Of a stretch of DNA of 9,992 bases, positions 5,816 through 9,992 are shown one piece after another. Source of the DNA: an uncultured Oscillospiraceae bacterium. Its GTDB lineage: Bacteria; Bacillota; Clostridia; Oscillospirales; Acutalibacteraceae. Position 1 is the first letter of the stretch; the number at the start of each line of letters is the position of its first letter. Both the position numbers and the translations under genes were made by a program. Location of the stretch: contig CABSLJ010000084.1 in NCBI GenBank assembly GCA_902478455.1, positions 1 to 9,992 of the forward strand, in the 5' to 3' direction. Below the pieces are notes generated by a model. It saw only the letters and a program-made list of their open reading frames with translations. It searched no databases and was not told the origin of the DNA.

Positions 5816-6838
5816 ATGGAAGCAGCAACCAAGCCGGCCGAGCGCAGGCCGGTGATCTTCAGCGCCATTCAGCCGAGCGGCGCCATCACGCTGGGCAATT
5901 ACCTCGGCGCGCTCAAAAACTGGGTGGCCATGCAGGACGACTTTGACTGCATCTACGCCCTGGCCGACCTGCACGCCATCACCGTGCGCCAGGACCCGGC
6001 AAAATTCCGCCACAACACGCTGGAGGCCTATGCTCTGCTGCTGGCCTGCGGCATCGATCCGCAGAAGAGCCTTTTCTTCATCCAAAGCCATGTGCACACC
6101 CACGCGGAGCTCGCCTGGGTGCTCAGCTGTTACACCCAGTTCGGGGAGCTCTCCCGCATGACCCAGTTTAAGGACAAGGCCGCCAAGCACGCGGACAACG
6201 TCAATGCCGGGCTTTTCACCTATCCCAGCCTCATGGTGGCCGACATTCTCCTCTACGGGGCCGACCTCGTGCCCGTCGGCGCCGATCAGAAGCAGCATCT
6301 GGAGCTGACGCGGGACATTGCAGCCCGCTTCAACAACCTTTATTCAGAGACCTTCGTCGTCCCCGAGCCCTATATTCCCAAGGTGGGCGCGCGGGTTATG
6401 TCCCTGCAGGAGCCCGACCGGAAGATGTCCAAATCGGACGAAAACGCCAACGCCTGGATTGCCGTGCTCGACAAGCCGGACGATATCCTGCGCAAGTTTA
6501 AGCGCGCCGTCACCGATTCGGAGGCGAGGGTGTGCGTCGGCGAGGGCAAGGACGGCGTCAACAACCTCATCGGCATCTATTCGGCCGTCACGGGCAAGAG
6601 CGCCGAGGCGATTGAGGCCGAGTTTGAAGGCAAGGGCTACGGCGACTTCAAAGTGGCGGTGGCCGAGGCGGTCATCGAGCACCTGCGCCCGATTCAGGCG
6701 CGCTACGCCGAGTTGATGGGAGACAAGGCCTACCTCGAGCAATGCTACACCGAGGGCGCCAAAAAAGCGCTCGCCCTCTCCCGCAAAACGCTCGACAAGG
6801 TCATGCGCAAGGTCGGTTTTGTGAAAAAAGCGTTCTGA
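5816..6838 (+). CDS. trpS: Tryptophan--tRNA ligase
   Basis: Class I aminoacyl-tRNA synthetase of 340 residues, the normal bacterial TrpS size. It charges tRNA-Trp using ATP in the cytoplasm. The HIGH-equivalent signature appears as TLGN (25-28) after SAIQPSG, and the KMSKS loop is intact at 203-207. Tryptophan-pocket and core landmarks are present: YPSLMVADILLYGAD (about 136-150, with D143) and VPVGADQKQHLELTRDIA (152-169). The C-terminal helical anticodon-binding region runs from about 220 to the end. The short N-terminal extension (MEAATKPAER) is ordinary. The start is fixed by GGAGG at 5803-5807, 8 bases upstream. It is the second gene of the operon and ends at a strong terminator. TrpS genes in this phylum are often T-box controlled, but no T-box fits here, so expression seems to follow the aminotransferase promoter. 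Confidence 0.97.
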   Translation: MEAATKPAERRPVIFSAIQPSGAITLGNYLGALKNWVAMQDDFDCIYALADLHAITVRQDPAKFRHNTLEAYALLLACGIDPQKSLFFIQSHVHTHAELAWVLSCYTQFGELSRMTQFKDKAAKHADNVNAGLFTYPSLMVADILLYGADLVPVGADQKQHLELTRDIAARFNNLYSETFVVPEPYIPKVGARVMSLQEPDRKMSKSDENANAWIAVLDKPDDILRKFKRAVTDSEARVCVGEGKDGVNNLIGIYSAVTGKSAEAIEAEFEGKGYGDFKVAVAEAVIEHLRPIQARYAELMGDKAYLEQCYTEGAKKALALSRKTLDKVMRKVGFVKKAF

Positions 6839-6856
6839 TTCTTTCCCACGCGCGGC

Positions 6857-6899
6857 AAAAGGTCATGGGCTGCAAAGCCTATGGCCTTTTCTATTTTTT
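6857..6899 (+). terminator. Bidirectional intrinsic terminator between trpS and the XRE gene
   Basis: A 15-bp stem (6857-6871 with 6876-6890, two G-T wobbles) with a GCAA tetraloop is followed by a T run at 6894-6899. On the minus strand the same hairpin ends in TTTT within the stem and can stop the convergent regulator transcript. The plus-strand T run overlaps the 3' end of the XRE coding region (its stop is at 6891-6893). Confidence 0.9.
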
Positions 6900-7232
6900 C
6901 TCCTCAGCGCTCTCCAGCATACCGGCCATAAAGCCGATGACTCTTTCCCGCTTGCCGGCGGGCAATCTGCGGAAAACCGAGAGCAGCTCCAACTCCCCTG
7001 CCGACAGATTGTTCAAAAGCAGCTTATCCACCGGCGTGGAGACGTCCGTCCTGTCCAGAAGAAAATCGGCGGAGACGTCAAGGACCTCGCACAGCTTCAG
7101 CAAAGTCGCCACGCTCGGATAGGATTTTCCCATTTCATAGGCGCTGACGGTTTCCTGCGCCACGCCGATTTTCATGGACAAAGCCAACTGATTCATTTTT
7201 TTGCTTTCTCTTATCCTGCTTAAATTATTCAT
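6891..7232 (-). CDS. XRE-family helix-turn-helix transcriptional regulator
   Basis: A DNA-binding regulator of 113 residues. The N-terminal Cro/C1-type HTH covers about 3-60: IRESKKMNQLALSMKIG, then the recognition-helix region AQETVSAYEMGKSYPS, then VATLLKLCEVLDVSADFLL. The C-terminal part (about 70-113) is a short charged helical region with SAGELELLSVFRRLPAGKRERV, probably for dimerisation. An upstream in-frame ATG at 7250 is rejected: it is only 2 bases from the -10 box, would lie ahead of the transcription start and has no ribosome binding site. ATG 7232 has GGGGA 5 bases upstream. The gene is divergent from the SLOG-like gene and has an inverted repeat over its -10 box, so autorepression and control of the neighbour are likely (inference). 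Confidence 0.92.
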   Translation of the reverse strand: MNNLSRIRESKKMNQLALSMKIGVAQETVSAYEMGKSYPSVATLLKLCEVLDVSADFLLDRTDVSTPVDKLLLNNLSAGELELLSVFRRLPAGKRERVIGFMAGMLESAEEKK

Positions 7233-7242
7233 AATCTTCCCC

Positions 7243-7269
7243 ACAATCATATATTATATCTCTGATTGT
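7243..7269 (-). promoter_or_regulatory. XRE gene promoter with overlapping inverted-repeat operator
   Basis: TATAAT is present on the minus strand at 7258-7253, with no good -35 box at 16-18 bases. A perfect inverted repeat, ACAATCA (7243-7249) and TGATTGT (7263-7269) separated by 13 bases, is centred exactly on this -10 box. That is the expected arrangement for a dimeric Cro/C1-type repressor blocking its own promoter. A second small palindrome, TACA-CT-TGTA (7276-7285), overlaps the -35 of the divergent promoter. Confidence 0.6.
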
Positions 7270-7280
7270 AGAGAATACAC

Positions 7281-7309
7281 TTGTATTTTTTAGATATTAA
7301 AGTTATAAT
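7281..7309 (+). promoter_or_regulatory. Sigma-A promoter for the SLOG-like gene
   Basis: TTGTAT (7281-7286) and TATAAT (7304-7309) are 17 bases apart. Predicted start is near 7316. The -35 box overlaps the small palindrome TACACTTGTA and lies 11 bases from the inverted repeat at the regulator promoter, so one protein could affect both directions. Confidence 0.75.
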
Positions 7310-7341
7310 ATCACATATACATTATGTATCAGGAGCAGAAA

Positions 7342-7665
7342 ATGAGGGTAGCAATCATAGGAAGTCCCGGCCTGGAGATCAGCCATCTGGAACATTATCT
7401 GCCGGAGGAAACCAGCGAGCTGCTTGCGGGCGGGGCGGCGAGCATGGACCGCTGCGTCTGTTTCTATGCTGCGGCCAATCATATCCCCTGCAGAAGCTGT
7501 CCGCCGAAGAAACAGCCGGACGGCGGAGCGGCTGTTCCGGCGGGAGCCGCGCTGGTAGACCAGGCCGATATGTTGCTGGCTTTTTGGGACCGAAAGGGCG
7601 GAGGAATCCGGCGCGCAATCGAGTATGCGATGGAAACCGGGAAGGCGCTGCGCGTTGTTTTATAG
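7342..7665 (+). CDS. Short SLOG-like (DUF2493/YspA-related) Rossmannoid protein
   Basis: A 107-residue predicted cytosolic protein. The order of motifs matches the small YspA/cpYpsA-related SLOG proteins: MRVAIIGSPG (beta strand and nucleotide-binding loop, 1-10), LLAGGAASMD (27-36, corresponding to the usual SGGA.G.D), a cysteine-containing middle, then ADMLLAFWD (75-83) and a GGG loop (86-88) before the helix IRRAIEYAMETGK. SLOG domains are thought to bind nucleotides or nucleotide-derived ligands. The expected RN pair before the AD strand is missing (AGAALVDQAD), so ligand binding may be altered. The start is set by AGGAG at 7331-7335, 6 bases upstream. An in-frame ATG at 7324 lies only about 8 bases after the likely transcription start and has no ribosome binding site. 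The family call is by motif recognition only. Confidence 0.7.
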   Translation: MRVAIIGSPGLEISHLEHYLPEETSELLAGGAASMDRCVCFYAAANHIPCRSCPPKKQPDGGAAVPAGAALVDQADMLLAFWDRKGGGIRRAIEYAMETGKALRVVL

Positions 7666-7674
7666 GTCCGGGAG

Positions 7675-7713
7675 AAGGGCTGTTGCAACTGATTGCAGCA
7701 GCCCTTCCTTTTT
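7675..7713 (+). terminator. Intrinsic terminator of the SLOG-like gene
   Basis: A 14-bp stem (7675-7688 with 7693-7706, one T-G pair) with a CTGA loop is followed by CCTTTTT. It begins 9 bases after the stop codon. Confidence 0.92.
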
Positions 7714-7731
7714 GTTGCTTTTAGGCATAAC

Positions 7732-7755
7732 AAAACCCCTGGTTCTACCAGGGGT
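7732..7755 (-). terminator. Hairpin with short minus-strand T run, weak terminator
   Basis: An 8- to 9-bp stem (7735-7743 with 7747-7755, 3-base loop) is followed on the minus strand by TTTTG. On the plus strand it is followed by A-rich sequence, so only minus-strand use is plausible. It may be a back-up terminator for transcription coming from alr about 300 bases away. Confidence 0.45.
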
Positions 7756-8054
7756 AGATAAAAAAGACTTGGCAAAAGAAAAAAGTAAAAATAACGTTTG
7801 TCCTTCCAAAGAGAAAAAAGGTACAGGTTTTTTGAAAGGAATGCGGGGATTTTCGCGGAAAGTATCCCTTTCGCAGAATGCTATGGAATACCAAAGAGAA
7901 CCGCTTTACCAGTAGCAGGGCAAGCGATACGATGATAATTTTTTTGTACCCCTTCCACGGGTCAGCAAGTACTGGTCCTTCTAAGGTCTGCGCAAACCAC
8001 TAGTTTTCTAGTGGTTTTGATTGTTACTTGAAAACACTCTGGTGTGCTGTTTTC
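7756..8054. other. A/T-rich gene-free interval between the SLOG-like gene and alr
   Basis: No credible gene is visible on either strand. The stretch is visibly richer in A and T than its surroundings, with A runs near 7757-7790 and a T run near 7939-7947. It contains the hairpin at 7994-8018 and a third one, GAAAACA (8030-8036) with TGTTTTC (8048-8054), abutting the alr stop codon. The minus strand is open for 84 codons (7999 to 7748), but the first conceivable start is a TTG at codon 36 with no ribosome binding site. Confidence 0.6.
7994..8018 (-). terminator. Probable terminator of alr
   Basis: A perfect 10-bp stem, AAACCACTAG/CTAGTGGTTT, with a 4-base loop lies about 37 bases beyond the alr stop. 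The following T run is short in both directions (TTT on the minus strand, TTTT on the plus), so termination may be weak or bidirectional. Confidence 0.5.
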
Positions 8055-9248
8055 TCAATCCTCCTGAAGAATATAATCCAGGTGTCCCACCGAGCGCCCC
8101 CCTTTGTAGTAAACGCGGGGCACACGCTTGCCGACGAGGCAGATGAGCTCGTAGTTGATGGTGCCCGCGAGACCGGCCAGCTCCTCAACCGGGATTTCAT
8201 TTCCACGGTCGGCACCGAAGACGGTCACGACGCTGCCGACCGCCGCCTCGGGGATGGCCGAAACGTCGAGCATCAGCTGATCCATGCACACCCGGCCGAT
8301 GACGGGCGCACGCTGGCCGCGGACGAGCATATCCGCCTTTCCCGCAAAGCAGCGCAGGTAGCCGTCGGCATAGCCAATGGGCACGGTGGCTACGCGCAGG
8401 GGCTTTTCCGCCGTATAGGCGCGACCATAGCTTACCGTGGTGCCCGGCTGTATGTCCTTGAGCATGGAGACGACCGTTTTCAGCTGCATCGCCGGTTTTA
8501 AGGGGAGGATATGCGCCGTTTTTTCCGAGGGAAGCAGACCGTAGAGGATGATCCCGGCGCGCACCATGTCGAGGTGCATATCCGGGTAATCGAGCACGCC
8601 GCCGCTGTTGCAGCAGTGGCGCAGCTCAAATTCCACGCCGCGCTGGCGCAGGGCCTCTATCACGCCGCAGAAGAGGTCGAACTGGGCTTCGGTGTAGGCT
8701 CTGCCGTCGGTTCCGTCGTCCGAGACGGCGAAGTGGGTAAAAATCCCCCGCGCCTCCAGACGGGGCAAGCGGCAGACGGCTTCGATCTCGTCGACGGTTT
8801 TCCCATCGCGCTCCTTGTTCTGATACATCAGGCCGATGCGGCTCATGCCGGTGTCCACCTTCACGTGGACGGGCACCGTCACGCCGTATTTGACCGCATA
8901 GCGGGAGAGCGCCTCGGCATATTCCAGGGAAAGGACCGTCTGGGTCAGGCCGAAGGGGGCGAGCTTGTCGGCCATGGAGGCGGGGGTGTAGCCCAAAATA
9001 AGGATGGGCGATTGGATGCCCGCATTGCGCAGCTGCATGGCCTCCTCTATGTTGGAGACGCCGAACCAGTCGGCCCCCAGGCGTTCGTATTCCCTGGCAA
9101 GATATTCGGCCCCGTGGCCGTAAGCGTCGGCCTTGACGATGCACATCAGCTTGCAGGAATCCTCTATTGCCCCGCGGATGAGGCGGTAGTTGTCCTCGAC
9201 AGCGTCGAGATTCACCTCAGCCCAGGTTCTTTGCAGAAACCGGCCCAT
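8055..9248 (-). CDS. alr: Alanine racemase
   Basis: PLP-dependent fold-type III enzyme of 397 residues that interconverts L- and D-alanine in the cytoplasm and supplies D-alanine for peptidoglycan. The N-terminal TIM barrel starts with RTWAEVNLDAVEDN and carries the PLP lysine K39 in VKADAYGHG. VDTGMSRIG has R137, which supports the second active-site base, and HCCNSGG is in the phosphate-binding region. The C-terminal beta domain carries the second catalytic base Y274 in TVSYGRAYTA, then IGYADGY and GRVCMDQLMLDV. Length and motifs are complete. No membrane part is present, so this is not a VanT-type serine racemase. The start is supported by AAAGGGAG (9263 down to 9256), 7 bases upstream. 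It is monocistronic as far as the window shows, with a strong promoter. Confidence 0.98.
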   Translation of the reverse strand: MGRFLQRTWAEVNLDAVEDNYRLIRGAIEDSCKLMCIVKADAYGHGAEYLAREYERLGADWFGVSNIEEAMQLRNAGIQSPILILGYTPASMADKLAPFGLTQTVLSLEYAEALSRYAVKYGVTVPVHVKVDTGMSRIGLMYQNKERDGKTVDEIEAVCRLPRLEARGIFTHFAVSDDGTDGRAYTEAQFDLFCGVIEALRQRGVEFELRHCCNSGGVLDYPDMHLDMVRAGIILYGLLPSEKTAHILPLKPAMQLKTVVSMLKDIQPGTTVSYGRAYTAEKPLRVATVPIGYADGYLRCFAGKADMLVRGQRAPVIGRVCMDQLMLDVSAIPEAAVGSVVTVFGADRGNEIPVEELAGLAGTINYELICLVGKRVPRVYYKGGRSVGHLDYILQED

Positions 9249-9282
9249 AGTCAGTCTCCCTTTCTTTTTTCATGTGCCTTTC

Positions 9283-9312
9283 ATTATACCCCTCTCATTC
9301 GGCATCCGTCAA
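9283..9312 (-). promoter_or_regulatory. Sigma-A promoter of alr
   Basis: On the minus strand TTGACG (9312-9307) and TATAAT (9288-9283) are 18 bases apart. The start site would be near 9276, giving a leader of about 28 nt with the ribosome binding site well placed. Confidence 0.85.
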
Positions 9313-9343
9313 CCGATGGAAAGGGAAAACAAAAGACGATAAA

Positions 9344-9365
9344 TTGCGACCAAAAATTGGCGCAA
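9344..9365. promoter_or_regulatory. Imperfect inverted repeat between alr and the small-protein gene
   Basis: TTGCG-A-CC (9344-9351) and GGCGCAA (9359-9365) form a 7-bp inverted repeat with one bulged A around a 7-base A/T spacer. It lies upstream of the alr promoter and of the divergent small gene. It may be an operator for either; no direct evidence. Confidence 0.3.
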
Positions 9366-9395
9366 AATTCCCGCATCTTTTCGGACGGGACCGCA

Positions 9396-9401
9396 TATAC
9401 T
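9396..9401 (+). promoter_or_regulatory. Possible -10 box for the 38-residue small protein
   Basis: TATACT lies about 34 bases upstream of the small gene's start codon. No acceptable -35 box is found 16-19 bases further up and there is no TGn extension, so this would be a weak or activator-dependent promoter. Confidence 0.3.
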
Positions 9402-9434
9402 GGTAGAAATGTTGTTTGAAAGGAGGCGGGATGC

Positions 9435-9551
9435 ATGGAGATTCTGCACAGACATCCCCGCCCGATCGCACGTGAGGAAAGCACGTCAGTCAGCGGGGAC
9501 CTCGACGACTTTATTTTCTGCGACGAGGAATGGTACGAGAGCGAACGGTAG
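9435..9551 (+). CDS. Small acidic protein of 38 residues, unknown
   Basis: A short reading frame with an unusually good translation signal: AAAGGAGG at 9419-9426, exactly 8 bases before the ATG at 9435. An ATG at 9431 in another frame is too close to the Shine-Dalgarno sequence and encodes only 14 codons. The N-terminal third is basic and proline-containing (HRHPRPIARE). The C-terminal half is strongly acidic and aromatic (GDLDDFIFCDEEWYESER) with a single cysteine. There is no signal peptide, membrane segment or leader-peptide feature that I recognise, and no family is assigned. The gene is divergent from alr and is followed, about 100 bases on, by the first terminator-bearing repeat unit. 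The case for a gene rests on the ribosome binding site and the peptide-like composition. Confidence 0.5.
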   Translation: MEILHRHPRPIAREESTSVSGDLDDFIFCDEEWYESER

Positions 9552-9620
9552 CCGCAGGCCGGCGGACCGTGAGTGATGCCGACGCATGCAGCAAGTGAAA
9601 GGGCCGTTGCACCGGCGTGC

Positions 9621-9992
9621 GGGGCTTTTTGCCGCTCCGGCGGATGAGATGGCAGGGGATTTTTCGAGTCCCCTGCCCTTTTTCGTGCACTCCCCCGGAA
9701 TGCGATTGTATGCGCTTATGCCGCGCGGGGCTTTTTTCCCGCTTCGGCGGGAGATGATGGCAGGGGATTTTTCCGGTTCCCCTGCCCTTTTTCGTGCATT
9801 CCCCTGGAATGCGGTTGTATGCGCTCATGCTGCGCGGGGCTTTTCCCGCTTCGGCGGGGGATGATGGCAGGGCTTTCTCCGGTTCCCCTGCCCTTTTTCG
9901 TGCATTCCCCCGGAATGCGATTGTATGCGCTTATGCCGCGCGGGGCTTTTCCCGCTTCGGCGGGGGATGATGGCAGGGCTTTCTCCGGTTCC
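9621..9992 (+). repeat. Tandem array of about 106-109-base units with terminator hairpins, continuing past the window
   Basis: Units begin with GGGGCTTTT at 9621, 9727, 9836 and 9942, so the periods are 106, 109 and 106 bases. The fourth is cut off by the window end. The 51 visible bases of unit 4 are identical to unit 3. The 3' halves of units 1 and 3 differ at only one position over about 57 bases. Each unit has, in order, a CCCGC-TTCG-GCGGG hairpin (CCGC-TCCG-GCGG in unit 1), the intrinsic-terminator hairpin GGCAGGG(GA)...CCCTGCC followed by CTTTTT, and a GCATTCC/GGAATGC hairpin (one mismatch in unit 1). The period is not a multiple of three, so successive units fall in different frames and a repeat protein is unlikely. 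I see no similarity to CRISPR or a known insertion sequence. Confidence 0.85.
9651..9683 (+). terminator. Intrinsic terminator in the first repeat unit
   Basis: A 9-bp stem, GGCAGGGGA (9651-9659) with TCCCCTGCC (9669-9677), is followed by C and five T (9679-9683). It is the first terminator after the 38-residue gene. Copies occur at 9759-9792 and 9866-9898. All are oriented to stop plus-strand transcription only, as the minus-strand reading lacks a T run. Confidence 0.85.

Noticed and set aside
7233..7250. Upstream ATG adding six residues to the XRE regulator
   Set aside because: It abuts the -10 box, would precede the transcription start and lacks a ribosome binding site.
7748..7999. 84-codon open stretch on the minus strand with hydrophobic segments, considered as a pseudogene
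   Set aside because: No ATG or GTG before a TTG at codon 36, no ribosome binding site, and no recognisable family; A/T-rich DNA of this length can be open by chance.
8511..9419. 302-codon plus-strand open frame opposite alr
   Set aside because: Antisense shadow of a complete alanine racemase; it also reads through the alr promoter.
9511..9864. Open frames on both strands in the repeat array (105 and 92 codons)
   Set aside because: They traverse terminator hairpins, and the repeat period shifts the frame from unit to unit, so no repeat protein is maintained.
9621..9992. CRISPR array
   Set aside because: The units are over 100 bases, conserved along their whole length and contain terminators; there is no short-repeat/unique-spacer alternation.

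Overview
This is ordinary chromosome from a fairly GC-rich Gram-positive anaerobe, most likely a member of the class Clostridia (Oscillospiraceae/Ruminococcaceae-like). The evidence is strong AGGAGG-type ribosome binding sites, textbook sigma-A promoters, intrinsic terminators after most transcription units, and the protein families present. The assignment is an inference from style and content; no marker gene here fixes the species.

Layout. (1) 1-117: the 3' half of a tRNA-Arg(CCU) with no 5' half, followed by a terminator. It looks like an attachment-site remnant at the edge of an integrated element lying to the left. (2) 219-2731: an extended -10 promoter and structured leader drive a CPBP-family membrane protease, the tRNA adenosine deaminase tadA (4-base overlap) and a DUF2752 membrane protein. 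A TM2-domain membrane protein follows with its own promoter and terminator. (3) 2739-3133, minus strand: a small lipoprotein with its own terminator, back to back with the previous one. (4) 3134-4495: a divergent control region with a conspicuous inverted repeat, then a DUF4432 (aldose-1-epimerase-like) protein. (5) 4547-6899: a promoter, a fold-type I PLP aminotransferase and trpS in one operon, ending in a terminator shared with the convergent gene. (6) 6891-7713: a small XRE-type regulator (minus) divergent from a short SLOG-like protein (plus), with a perfect 7-bp inverted repeat around the regulator's -10 box. (7) 7714-8054: an A/T-rich, gene-free stretch holding several hairpins. (8) 8055-9312, minus strand: alanine racemase with a strong promoter. 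(9) 9313-9992: a 38-residue acidic small protein with an excellent ribosome binding site, then a tandem array of about 106-109-base units, each carrying an intrinsic-terminator hairpin. The array runs off the right edge.

Functionally the window is mostly housekeeping: tRNA editing (TadA), tRNA charging (TrpS), D-alanine supply for the cell wall (Alr), and amino acid and sugar metabolism. The less ordinary parts are the truncated tRNA at the left edge, the XRE/SLOG pair with its operator-like repeat, the small acidic protein, and the terminator-bearing repeat array at the right edge. No complete mobile element, CRISPR array, rRNA or defence system is visible.
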